From CAZGSG01 sp964528095 (GTDB taxonomy: Bacteria; Bacteroidota; Bacteroidia; Chitinophagales; Chitinophagaceae), in assembly GCA_964528095.1 (NCBI GenBank), contig CAZGSG010000109.1, positions 1 through 17,886 on the forward strand: a stretch of 17,886 nt of DNA. The letters are read 5' to 3'. Position numbers and translations under genes: made by a program. Below the pieces are notes generated by a model. The model did no database searches, was not told the DNA's origin, and saw nothing but the letters and a program-made list of their open reading frames with translations. The first letter of the stretch is position 1. The number at the start of each line of letters is the position of its first letter. Positions 7,339-14,614 of this stretch are shown here, one piece after another.

Positions 7339-8457
7339 TTACCCGAGCGCTTTTACCCTGTCATTCACCAATGCACCTCCGTGAGTGATGGCGCTTCCTT
7401 TCACCAGGTCATCTTCCCAGTTCAGATTAAGCTGTCCTTCTTTGTTAATGATCAGTTGCAAAAAATTCAATACGTTTTTGCCATATAGTTTACTTGCATC
7501 AGATGGCATGGTGGATTGAAGAGACGAGTTGCCAATAATACTAATGCCGTTCCAGTGCACCGTCTCATTGTTTTTGGTAAAAGGAGTGTTGCCACCTGTA
7601 GCAGCTGCAAGGTCAACGATCACTGAACCATTTCGCATATGCGACAACATTTCTTCCGTAACAAGTATAGGCGCTTTTTTACCAGGTATCTGTGCCGTGG
7701 TAATGACTATATCTGCTTTTGCAATGCTCTCTGCTATCTTTTGCTGTTGTTTCTGCTTATACTCTTCGGTTTGCTCTACAGCATAACCACCGCCTTTGGA
7801 CGCATCGGCCGCACCTTCTACTTCAACGAATTTAGCGCCGAGGCTCATCACCTCTTCTTTTACCGCAGGCCGTGTATCAAACACTTCTACTACTGCACCC
7901 AATCGTTTTGCCGTAGCGATCGCCTGTAATCCTGCCACACCTGCACCAAGTATCAATAATTTAGCAGGAGCAATACTACCGGCAGCGGTCATGAACATGG
8001 GAAAATACCGTCCATACGCGTTTGCGGCTGTCAATACAGCTTTATATCCCGCAATATTCGCCTGCGAACTCAATACATCCATGGCCTGCGCACGCGTAGT
8101 ACGAGGCAGCATGTCCAATGAGAACGTAGTAAGGCCTTTTGCGGCCCATTCTTTCATCTCGGTCAGATTGAATAAAGGTTGATATACGCCAAGTAGTACA
8201 GCGGATTTGAGCTGTGCGATATCGGCAGACTCCAGGGTCTGGATACTTAAAATGATATCAGCTGAACCCAGTATTTCATTCCTGGACTTCACCTGCGCCC
8301 CGGCTTTTTCATAATCCGCATTACTGCAAAATGCTTTTTCACCGGCGCCATTTTCTACCAATACGGTAATTCCTTTTTTTGTAATTGTCGCTACGGCCTC
8401 GGCTAGCAGTGACACTCTTGTTTCATAGGCAGGTTCTTTGAGAAGACCAAGGATCAT
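7339..8457 (-). CDS. pntAA: NAD(P) transhydrogenase subunit alpha, part 1 (NAD-binding domain I)
   Basis: Soluble NAD(H)-binding domain of the proton-translocating transhydrogenase, related to alanine dehydrogenase. It starts MILGLLKEPAYETRVSLLAE, typical of the family. LPRTTRAQAMDVLSSQANIAGYKAV (118-142) holds the conserved Arg/Gln/Asp of the nucleotide-contacting RQD loop. LLILGAGVAGLQAIATAKRLGA (167-188) is the dinucleotide-binding turn, followed by EVFDTRPAVKEEV with the acidic residue that favours NAD. The flexible loop contains GGYAVEQTEEY. The 372-residue length fits a stand-alone domain I. It is the first gene of the set, about 150 bases downstream of the hydrolase gene, so a promoter is expected in 8458-8607; I could not identify one with confidence. 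Confidence 0.96.
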   Translation of the reverse strand: MILGLLKEPAYETRVSLLAEAVATITKKGITVLVENGAGEKAFCSNADYEKAGAQVKSRNEILGSADIILSIQTLESADIAQLKSAVLLGVYQPLFNLTEMKEWAAKGLTTFSLDMLPRTTRAQAMDVLSSQANIAGYKAVLTAANAYGRYFPMFMTAAGSIAPAKLLILGAGVAGLQAIATAKRLGAVVEVFDTRPAVKEEVMSLGAKFVEVEGAADASKGGGYAVEQTEEYKQKQQQKIAESIAKADIVITTAQIPGKKAPILVTEEMLSHMRNGSVIVDLAAATGGNTPFTKNNETVHWNGISIIGNSSLQSTMPSDASKLYGKNVLNFLQLIINKEGQLNLNWEDDLVKGSAITHGGALVNDRVKALG

Positions 8458-8607
8458 CAGGCAATTGAAATTTTAATGATAAATTGCTGCGTTTTGCACT
8501 TTTTCCGCGCCGGAAGATATAATTTTTTTTCGGGGAGCACTAGCGGCCACGTGGATATTTTTGTAACAAATCATACAGTGCAGGTTTTATCCCAGGAAAT
8601 TTCTGCA

Positions 8608-9399
8608 TTATTTTTTTTTCGATTTGCTGAAAAGCCATATCAGCAGGTCTTTTTCTGCAAAAGCATTCACCCAGCTATTGTGGTATACGCCTGCATATTC
8701 ACTGTATTTTATATCGGCTTCTTCTTTTTTTAATTTACGGGCAAAATCACGGGAAAAGGAAACGGGCACAATATCATCCTTGTCGCCATGAAAAATCCAG
8801 AGGGCTACCTTACCTGCAAAATTCTTAACCGTATTAACTCTGCCTGCGCCGCAAATAGGAAAACCGGCAGCAAAAAAATCAGGATAACGGGCTACCATGT
8901 CAAATACACCCATTCCTCCCTGTGATAAACCTCCGATATAGATACGGGCATTGTCAATGGAAGAACCGGTTACAAGGCTATCCAATAATTCCTTTAATAA
9001 AAAACTTACCGGGGTCGGCTTTTTCAAAAAAGGGAAAATCATTTTATTGACAGCACCGGTTGCCGAATCGATCTCAGTATCGAAATAAGCCCAGCTATCA
9101 CCGGGTGGGCATTGAGGGAAAACAACAAATGCCGGAAAATCGTTGCGGTTCTGCTCCCGTAGAAAATAGCGGCCGCCAATATTCAGTTGTAGTTCATTAT
9201 CGTAGCCTTTTTCATATGCACCATGCAGAAAAACAAGCAGGGGGTATTTTTTTGTACTGTCAAAGTTTACCGGGCTTAATATGCGATATGGCAGTTGTTG
9301 ATCTTTCTTTACATATACCTGTTTTGCATATGCACTAAAATCCTGCGAATGCGCAGTAAACATACATGCCATGCAAATTAACAATGTTCTAAATTTCAT
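8608..9399 (-). CDS. Exported alpha/beta hydrolase (esterase/dienelactone hydrolase-like)
   Basis: A secreted alpha/beta-fold hydrolase of 263 residues. A signal peptide covers about 1-18 (MKFRTLLICMACMFTAHSQ). Visible catalytic parts are the oxyanion-region His-Gly (LVFLHGAYEKG, 59-60), the nucleophile elbow GGLSQGG with Ser159, HGDKDDIVP with Asp209, and VYHNSW with His240. This layout matches PHB-depolymerase/acetyl-esterase-like hydrolases in which Asp sits in the G-x-x-D-x-x-VP motif. The substrate cannot be told. The longest open frame begins with TTG at 9408 and overlaps the upstream gene by four bases. The ATG at 9399, with GAAAGA just upstream, gives the cleaner signal peptide and is preferred. 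The start is five bases after the methyltransferase stop, so the two are very likely translated from one mRNA. Confidence 0.86.
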   Translation of the reverse strand: MKFRTLLICMACMFTAHSQDFSAYAKQVYVKKDQQLPYRILSPVNFDSTKKYPLLVFLHGAYEKGYDNELQLNIGGRYFLREQNRNDFPAFVVFPQCPPGDSWAYFDTEIDSATGAVNKMIFPFLKKPTPVSFLLKELLDSLVTGSSIDNARIYIGGLSQGGMGVFDMVARYPDFFAAGFPICGAGRVNTVKNFAGKVALWIFHGDKDDIVPVSFSRDFARKLKKEEADIKYSEYAGVYHNSWVNAFAEKDLLIWLFSKSKKK

Positions 9400-9404
9400 G
9401 TCTT

Positions 9405-10202
9405 TCAAAAACGAATGACGAAATGCTGTTTTTCCATGATCTCTTTTCTGAATACAAGGATGCCGATGAAAAAAAGATCGATGCTAAGCGTTACCGAAGC
9501 ATGCGACTTGCAATAATCCCATGCTTTTTCCATATCAGCGCTCCAGTGAATATCATCCAGAATAATAATGGATAAGTTATTTGTTTTGGCGAGAAGGGTT
9601 TCAAAATATTGTATGGTTGGCAACATACGGTGATTACCGTCGATAAAAGCAAAATCTATGGAGTCTGTATTTTTAAGTAAGTCAGGTAATGAGTTATCGA
9701 AATTCCCTTCTTCCAATATTGTATTCAATAGTTTCAGTTTATCAAAATTACCACGGGCAATTTTCGCGACCTCTGTCGCGCCTTCAAGCGTAAACACGCG
9801 GCCTGTGGGATTGGCCAGGGATAAATAAGCACTGGTGAGCCCAAGTGAAGTACCCAGTTCAATACTGGTCGCCGGCTGATAATACCGGTTCATCCGGAAT
9901 AATAATTGTCCGTATTTTGCCGGCTTGGCTGCATTTTTTGCAATGGAAGAAACACTTCGCTGGTCAGATTTTGTAACGGTAGAACCCGCGCCCATATCCT
10001 CTATATGGAGCATTGTTTTATCATTCATTAATTTCCGTCGTAATTCTTCTACCGTATCGTAAGCCGGATACTTTTTTTTATCCCTCAATACATTTCTGAC
10101 AAAATCATATACAAAAGGTGAATGAATACCATGTCCCCTGCCATTGGATGCTGTAGCATAATAACGTAAATACTTTGCGGCTAGCTGGAGATGCGTATAC
10201 AA
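9405..10202 (-). CDS. Class I SAM-dependent methyltransferase, TTG start
   Basis: A 265-residue Rossmann-fold methyltransferase. Motif I is ATSIELGTSLGLTSAYLSLA (111-130), followed by the acidic strand VFTLEGATEV, then IDFAFIDGNHR (182-192) and SIIILDDIHWS, as in the O-methyltransferase-like (Methyltransf_24) group common in Bacteroidota. The N-terminal segment (AAKYLRYYATASNGRGHGIHSPFVYDF) appears to belong to this lineage-specific family. It begins within a few residues of the TTG at 10202; no ATG is available upstream in frame, and the next internal ATG would delete this conserved region, so TTG is probably the true start. The substrate is unknown. The downstream secreted hydrolase starts five bases after its stop. 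Confidence 0.85.
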   Translation of the reverse strand: MYTHLQLAAKYLRYYATASNGRGHGIHSPFVYDFVRNVLRDKKKYPAYDTVEELRRKLMNDKTMLHIEDMGAGSTVTKSDQRSVSSIAKNAAKPAKYGQLLFRMNRYYQPATSIELGTSLGLTSAYLSLANPTGRVFTLEGATEVAKIARGNFDKLKLLNTILEEGNFDNSLPDLLKNTDSIDFAFIDGNHRMLPTIQYFETLLAKTNNLSIIILDDIHWSADMEKAWDYCKSHASVTLSIDLFFIGILVFRKEIMEKQHFVIRF

Positions 10203-10319
10203 ACCAAGAGGTGAATGAGAAAAAGAGGTGAAAGAGAGTGGCTATATTAATGCCCTGGCTTTTTCTTCTTTTCCGTAGTTAAATAATGTATATATCTAAA
10301 CCAAGTACGACACTGGCAC

Positions 10320-10817
10320 TTACCCGAATATGGTTTCCCAGATCTGGAAAGAATAAGCAAATTTATGTTTTTCATCTGCCGGGTTATCTTTCTGGCTTAC
10401 CAGTTTCCAGACCTTCGGATCGATCGGCGGAAAAAAAGTATCGCCTTCGGGACTGGCATCTACTCTCGTGAGATAAATCCGTTTCGCTTTTTCAAATGCC
10501 ATACGATAGATTTCGCCACCACCGATAACCATTGCTTCTTTTACGTCCATCTGGCTAACCAGGAACAATGCATCATCCAGGCTTTTAACGATAACTGCTC
10601 CTGCCGCTTTCCATTTTCCCTGCCGGGTGATGACAATATTCTTTCTACCGGCAAGCGGTTTTCCGAATGATTCGAATGTTTTTCTTCCCATGATAACGGG
10701 CATACCCCAAGTCACGTTTTTAAAAAACTTCATATCATTGGGCAGGTGCCAAAGCAACTCGTTATCTTTTCCGATAGCATTGTTATTGGCAGCAGCGACA
10801 ACTAAAGAAATGATCAT
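10320..10817 (-). CDS. folA: Dihydrofolate reductase
   Basis: Reduces dihydrofolate to tetrahydrofolate with NADPH in the cytoplasm; the target of trimethoprim in susceptible bacteria. The 165-residue protein begins MIISLVVAAANNNAIGKDNE, with the catalytic acid Asp28 in WHLPNDMKFF, the NADPH-binding VIMGRKTFESFGKPLAGRKNIV, and VIGGGEIYRMAF followed by IYLTRV. All family features are intact and the length is normal for a chromosomal enzyme. It follows thyA by 28 bases and regenerates the cofactor that ThyA oxidises. The ATG at 10817 is the only plausible start. Confidence 0.97.
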   Translation of the reverse strand: MIISLVVAAANNNAIGKDNELLWHLPNDMKFFKNVTWGMPVIMGRKTFESFGKPLAGRKNIVITRQGKWKAAGAVIVKSLDDALFLVSQMDVKEAMVIGGGEIYRMAFEKAKRIYLTRVDASPEGDTFFPPIDPKVWKLVSQKDNPADEKHKFAYSFQIWETIFG

Positions 10818-10845
10818 GCAGAATAATTAAAGGTCAAACTAAAAA

Positions 10846-11640
10846 TCAAACAGCTACGGGTGCCTTGATAGCGGGATGGCTTTGATAATTCTCTAAAGTG
10901 AAGTCTTCGTATTCAAAAGAGAATATATCACGCACAGATGGATTGAGTTTCATTGTTGGTAAAGGGAATGGCTCGCGGCTCAATTGCAGCTGTACCTGTT
11001 CCATATGATTGCTGTATATATGCACATCACCAAATGTATGAACGAACTCGCCTGGTTTGAGGCCACAGACCTGTGCTATCATCATCGTGAGTAACGCGTA
11101 TGATGCAATATTAAAAGGAACGCCCAGGAACACATCGGCAGAACGCTGATAAAGCTGGCAACTCAATTTGCCATCGGCCACATAGAACTGGAACATGGTA
11201 TGACAGGGCATCAGCGCCATCTCCTGTAGTTCGCCTACATTCCATGCGCTGATGATCAGGCGACGGCTATCCGGGTTTTTCTTTATCTGCGCGATCAGGT
11301 CGGATACCTGGTCTGTTATTTTTCCATCTTTACCTTCCCAGCTCCGCCATTGTTTACCATATACCGGACCAAGTTCTCCATTCTCGTCGGCCCATTCATC
11401 CCAGATTTTTACGCCATGTTCTTTTAAATAAGCAATATTCGTTTCCCCTTTCAGAAACCACAAAAGCTCATAGATGATACTTTTGAGGTGTACTTTTTTT
11501 GTTGTTACCAGGGGAAATCCCTTTTGCAGATCAAACCGCAACTGGTGACCAAAAACACTCTGGGTCCCGGTACCCGTTCTGTCGCTCTTATGTGTGCCAT
11601 TGTCCAGGATATGTTGAAGCAGGGAGAGATATTGTTGCAT
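10846..11640 (-). CDS. thyA: Thymidylate synthase
   Basis: Converts dUMP to dTMP with 5,10-methylenetetrahydrofolate, releasing dihydrofolate. With the ATG at 11640 the protein is 264 residues, the same length as E. coli ThyA, and the sequence aligns from MQQYLSLLQHILDNG on. Landmarks are DRTGTGTQSVFGHQ, the nucleophile Cys146 in LMPCHTMFQFYV, the phosphate-binding PDSRRLIISAWN, the Q-R-S-x-D-V-F-L-G-x-P-F-N-I-A-S-Y core, and the C-terminal IKAPVAV. The longest open frame begins three codons earlier at a TTG (11649), which I reject. It forms an operon with folA downstream. The upstream 299 bases hold the inverted-repeat region, which may form part of its leader. Confidence 0.97.
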   Translation of the reverse strand: MQQYLSLLQHILDNGTHKSDRTGTGTQSVFGHQLRFDLQKGFPLVTTKKVHLKSIIYELLWFLKGETNIAYLKEHGVKIWDEWADENGELGPVYGKQWRSWEGKDGKITDQVSDLIAQIKKNPDSRRLIISAWNVGELQEMALMPCHTMFQFYVADGKLSCQLYQRSADVFLGVPFNIASYALLTMMIAQVCGLKPGEFVHTFGDVHIYSNHMEQVQLQLSREPFPLPTMKLNPSVRDIFSFEYEDFTLENYQSHPAIKAPVAV

Positions 11641-11686
11641 GGGGTGCAAGTTACAAAAAGCAGTTTTAAAAAAAGGAAGGCTTAAG

Positions 11687-11706
11687 CCGGGTCGCTATTC
11701 ACCCGG
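11687..11706 (-). repeat. Hairpin B upstream of thyA (CCGGGT/ACCCGG)
   Basis: Plus-strand CCGGGT (11687-11692) and ACCCGG (11701-11706) are perfect 6-bp inverted arms around an 8-base loop. On the minus strand a run of seven T (11674-11668) follows 12 bases after the stem. That distance is long for a standard intrinsic terminator, but one fed by the glucanase transcript remains possible. A 10-bp palindrome GGCTTAAGCC (11679-11688) overlaps one arm. The T run lies 28 bases before the thyA start. Confidence 0.45.
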
Positions 11707-11723
11707 GTTTTATACGGGTAATA

Positions 11724-11768
11724 ACAAGACCCGGATTCCGGGTATAACTCGGTAAATCCGGGCCTTGT
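11724..11768 (-). repeat. Hairpin A upstream of thyA (14-bp stem, 17-base loop)
   Basis: Plus-strand arms ACAAGACCCGGATT (11724-11737) and AATCCGGGCCTTGT (11755-11768) are complementary at 13 of 14 positions. In minus-strand RNA, the direction of the genes on both sides, the odd pair becomes G-U, so the stem is fully paired. The left arm also contributes to a shorter palindrome ACCCGG-ATT-CCGGGT (11729-11743), which competes with the long stem. The hairpin is about 84 bases before the thyA start. Confidence 0.7.
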
Positions 11769-11795
11769 ATTTTATGAATGCCGTGCATGGTTCAG

Positions 11796-11891
11796 AACCC
11801 AAACCGGCCTTGCAAAAAGGCCAGGCTCAAGGTCCTGGGTTTGATATGGTGGTATATTTAAGGGAGACTGCTTAGGAAACCTTAAACCCAG
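11796..11891 (-). repeat. Nested inverted repeats between the GH16 gene and thyA
   Basis: Several perfect inverted repeats overlap here: GGCCTT/AAGGCC with a 5-base loop (11806-11811 and 11817-11822), outer AACCCA/TGGGTT (11796-11801 and 11836-11841), CTGGGTTT/AAACCCAG (11835-11842 and 11884-11891) and TTTAAGG/CCTTAAA (11857-11863 and 11880-11886). The arms can pair in alternative ways. No open frame of note crosses this stretch. Together with 11679-11768 it makes up most of the 299-base gap between thyA and the GH16 gene. Confidence 0.6.
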
Positions 11892-11939
11892 ATCCCGACC
11901 CAGGCCCTGAACCTGGCTTTCAGTGCCTTAATCGCTTTT

Positions 11940-12788
11940 TTATTGATAAACCCTCACATAATCGATCTCCATTGCCTGGGGGAATATTGATTCATCTACC
12001 CCTTTTTTCCCTCCCCAGTTACCTCCTACGGCGATATTAAGTATCAGGAAAAATTCTTTATCGAAGGGCCAGGCTGCGCTGCCTGTTTTATTATTATCAA
12101 AATTGAAATACACTTCTCCGTCGATAGCAATGCTTATCTTATTTTCCTTCCATTGTAGCGTATATACATGAAAGGCTGTTGACAGGTCTGTTATCAGCAG
12201 CCCCCTGGTACGTTGGGTTCCTATTACATGATTATAGGAATCGGTGTGTACGGTCGCATATACGGAGTCGGGCAGGTAGCCAACATTTTCCATGATGTCG
12301 ATCTCCCCGCTTTTAGGCCACGATCCATACTCACTTCTGGAAGGCATCATCCAGATCGCAGGCCAGATACCTCTACCTTTCGGTAATTTGGCTTTTACTT
12401 CTACACGGCCATATTTCCAGTCACCCTTATTCCTGGTCGTTAATCTTGCCGAGGTGAATTTGGAATTTTTATACTCTTCTTTTATCGCACGGATGATCAG
12501 TTTACCATCCTGCACCTGTACATTATCTTTTCTTTTATCGGTATAGAACTGCCGCTCGTTGTTACCCCAGCCATGCCCCCCTGTATTGAAACTCCACTTT
12601 GTACTGTCCGGTAACCCTTCGTAGTTAAATTCATCGGACCATACCAGTTGCTCGCCCGTACCCCCGACCTGGCCGGAGGGCATCGCTTCATCGGCAGAAT
12701 TTGTTGACTTATTGATTGATCGCTCCATACAACTACTGCAAAGGAGTATAGCAGTAATGGATGCCAGGTAAGTTAGTTGTTTGATCAT
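11940..12788 (-). CDS. GH16-family beta-glucanase (laminarinase-like), lipoprotein
   Basis: An endo-beta-glucanase of glycoside hydrolase family 16. The active site GEIDIMENVG has nucleophile Glu162, Asp164 and acid/base Glu167; the extra residue in E-I-D-I-M-E marks the laminarinase/beta-1,3-glucanase-like branch rather than the lichenase pattern. Other family stretches are LVWSDEFNYEGLPDSTKW, GHGWGNNERQFYT, YGRVEVKAKLPKGRGIWPAIWMMP and LNIAVGGNWGG. A 19-residue hydrophobic signal ends at Cys20 (LLCSSC), then a Ser/Gly-rich spacer to about residue 46, as in surface-anchored Bacteroidota lipoproteins. At 282 residues it is a bare catalytic domain with no binding module. It lies downstream of susC and susD on the same strand and should cut the glucan into pieces that they import. 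Beta-1,3-glucan or mixed-linkage glucan is inferred, not proven. Confidence 0.93.
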   Translation of the reverse strand: MIKQLTYLASITAILLCSSCMERSINKSTNSADEAMPSGQVGGTGEQLVWSDEFNYEGLPDSTKWSFNTGGHGWGNNERQFYTDKRKDNVQVQDGKLIIRAIKEEYKNSKFTSARLTTRNKGDWKYGRVEVKAKLPKGRGIWPAIWMMPSRSEYGSWPKSGEIDIMENVGYLPDSVYATVHTDSYNHVIGTQRTRGLLITDLSTAFHVYTLQWKENKISIAIDGEVYFNFDNNKTGSAAWPFDKEFFLILNIAVGGNWGGKKGVDESIFPQAMEIDYVRVYQ

Positions 12789-12826
12789 TTAAATAGAGTA
12801 TATGCTAATAATATAGTTTAGGATAA

Positions 12827-12875
12827 CGGTAATGAGCAATATCATTTATCCTGCTACAAATAATGCTCATTGCCG
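12827..12875 (-). repeat. Hairpin 2 between susD and the GH16 gene
   Basis: Plus-strand CGGTAATGAGCA (12827-12838) pairs with TGCTCATTGCCG (12864-12875) over 12 positions with one imperfect pair, around a 25-base loop. It lies 38 bases upstream of the GH16 start and directly follows the stronger inverted repeat at 12881-12919 in the direction of transcription. Confidence 0.6.
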
Positions 12876-12880
12876 AATGA

Positions 12881-12919
12881 ATTTTATTGCTCCTGCCTGC
12901 TAAGCAGGAGCAATAAAAT
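12881..12919 (-). terminator. Perfect 16-bp inverted repeat after susD (terminator or intercistronic hairpin)
   Basis: Arms ATTTTATTGCTCCTGC (12881-12896) and its exact complement (12904-12919) flank a 7-base loop. In minus-strand RNA it begins six bases after the susD stop codon region. The A/T-rich outer part is inside the stem, and no separate U run follows, so it does not match a textbook intrinsic terminator. It may act as a partial terminator or as a 3'-end stabiliser that keeps susCD mRNA more abundant than the glucanase mRNA. Confidence 0.65.
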
Positions 12920-12925
12920 CATCTA

Positions 12926-14596
12926 TCAATAACCGGTATTCTGCGGGTAATTGGGCCCGAGTAATGCGATCTCCGCGATTGGAATAGGCCAGTTGACCAT
13001 ATAAGGCTTTATCCGCTCACGGGCCGCGGCCTGATAAGGAACAGGGAAAGCGGGACTGCCCGTACTGGCGGGATTGGCTGCGGGTATAGGAAACCCGGCC
13101 GCACCATAACCAGCATGTTGTTGAATCTGCGAGATCAGTATTCCCAATCTTTTTAAGGTGTACCAGCGCTTGCCTTCAAAAGCCAGTTCCCGTGCATCTT
13201 CATCTACTATTGCCTGCTGCGTGATCACAGTAAGCGGAGTCGCTTTTGCCCTTCTTCTTATCGCATTCACCTGGTCGAGCGCAGGACCGGTATTACCCAA
13301 CATAAAGTTTGCCTGTGCCGCAAAGAGATAAGTTTCCGCAAGACGATATACCATGATATTCTTGATCTGCACTGCTTCTGAAGCAATGGCATCATCCTGG
13401 GCATATTTCCTGCAACCCGGTCCGAGCCGTCCATGAAAATTATTTCTCTCTCCTGCTGTAGCGGCGAATTCATTATAGATCCTTACGGTATCTCCCAGTC
13501 TTTTATCTGCAGGCAGGCCAATCGGGTTATTGTATGTATAATAACTCACGTAGTAAGAATTATCATCCCTGTCATCATTGGGGTCCTGTTTTAGCAGATC
13601 GCGGATATAATTATTCAGTAAAATAAATCCGGCACCGCGGCCTCCCTGGGCATTATCATATTTAACACCGGGGATAGCCCCGTACTGCGGTAAGAAATTA
13701 AAGTTGATCAGGTTTGTTGCGCCACCACCTGTAACCAATGGTTTGTATTGTATGGCAAACAGTGTTTCCGTTGTTTTAAGATCGCCTTTGAATACATCCC
13801 TTGTATTTGCAACAAGACTGTGCACACCCGAATTGATCACAGCTTCAGCCTGTAATTTTGCTTCGGTCCAGTTTTTTTGCCATAAAGCTACTTCTGCTTT
13901 TATATGTCTTACAGCACCCTGGGTAAAACGGCCGTATTCTGTAGTTGTCCAGCTAAGATTACTTATCGCGAAACTCAGATCGCTATTGATGAGGTCATAG
14001 ATCTCTGTTTCGGAAGATTTTGCATTAATGATGTTGGACGCATTTTCAGGTGTGGTAGGTTCAGTAGTGACAAATATATTGTTGAACAATTTAAACAGTA
14101 TAAAATACGATTGCGCACGGAATGCTTTTGCCTCCGCCAGTATTTTATTGCGTTGCGCATCACTTACACCGGTCAGCTTTTCAGCACCTTTGATCACAGC
14201 GTTGGCCCTGTCAATGATCTTATAATACGTTCTCCAGTAGTGACCATAGCGGGTAGTACCGAAATCATTCAGCGCGGCGCCCCATGTCAATGTGCCGAAT
14301 AAGGATATCTCTCCCGCTACTATCAGGCCGAGATCATCTTTGGCCTGCAGAAATAAAGGAATCGCTGCGTTCCATTCACCATTTTCATAAAATCCACGAT
14401 TAAGATTATACAGACTTACTACACCAAGTTCCAATCCTTCCGGTGTATTATAGACGAAGTCTGCTGAAAAATTGGTAGTTGGTTTTTCTGTTAAATATTT
14501 TTTACAGGAAATACCTGTGAGACAAAGCACCCCGAGTAAAAGAATGCATGCCCTGTTGAGAAAATTCTTTTTATTCATAATACTATTTTTATCCAT
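12926..14596 (-). CDS. SusD/RagB-family glycan-binding lipoprotein
   Basis: Surface lipoprotein that captures the glycan and caps the SusC transporter. The signal peptide ends LTGISC with lipid-anchored Cys31, followed by KKYLTEKPTTNF, the standard SusD opening. The N-terminal TPR-like half includes YYKIIDRANAVIKGAEKL and AEAKAFRAQSYFILFKLFNNIFVTTEP. The C-terminal SusD_RagB region includes MVYRLAETYLFAAQANFMLGNTGPALDQVNAIRRRA, then ELAFEGKRWYTLKRLGIL and NWPIPIAEIALLGPNYPQNTGY. All are intact, and 556 residues is a normal length. The gene starts 18 bases after the susC stop and is surely in the same operon. A second in-frame ATG at 14578 (MNKKNFLNRA) gives a more usual signal peptide and may be the true start. 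Confidence 0.95.
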   Translation of the reverse strand: MDKNSIMNKKNFLNRACILLLGVLCLTGISCKKYLTEKPTTNFSADFVYNTPEGLELGVVSLYNLNRGFYENGEWNAAIPLFLQAKDDLGLIVAGEISLFGTLTWGAALNDFGTTRYGHYWRTYYKIIDRANAVIKGAEKLTGVSDAQRNKILAEAKAFRAQSYFILFKLFNNIFVTTEPTTPENASNIINAKSSETEIYDLINSDLSFAISNLSWTTTEYGRFTQGAVRHIKAEVALWQKNWTEAKLQAEAVINSGVHSLVANTRDVFKGDLKTTETLFAIQYKPLVTGGGATNLINFNFLPQYGAIPGVKYDNAQGGRGAGFILLNNYIRDLLKQDPNDDRDDNSYYVSYYTYNNPIGLPADKRLGDTVRIYNEFAATAGERNNFHGRLGPGCRKYAQDDAIASEAVQIKNIMVYRLAETYLFAAQANFMLGNTGPALDQVNAIRRRAKATPLTVITQQAIVDEDARELAFEGKRWYTLKRLGILISQIQQHAGYGAAGFPIPAANPASTGSPAFPVPYQAAARERIKPYMVNWPIPIAEIALLGPNYPQNTGY

Positions 14597-14614
14597 TTAA
14601 TAATAACAGCCTGT

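Noticed and set aside
11641..11649. TTG start for thyA three codons upstream of the ATG
   Set aside because: The ATG at 11640 gives exactly the 264-residue length and N terminus of E. coli ThyA.
11646..11653. Minus-strand TAACTTGC as a -7 element that would make thyA nearly leaderless
   Set aside because: It matches only four of six consensus positions and has no -33 partner.
11679..11891. CRISPR-like array
   Set aside because: The repeats are inverted and unequal, with no regular repeat-spacer length and no cas genes nearby.
13904..14302. 132-codon plus-strand open frame opposite susD
   Set aside because: It is antisense to a well-conserved SusD region, with no motif or start signal of its own.
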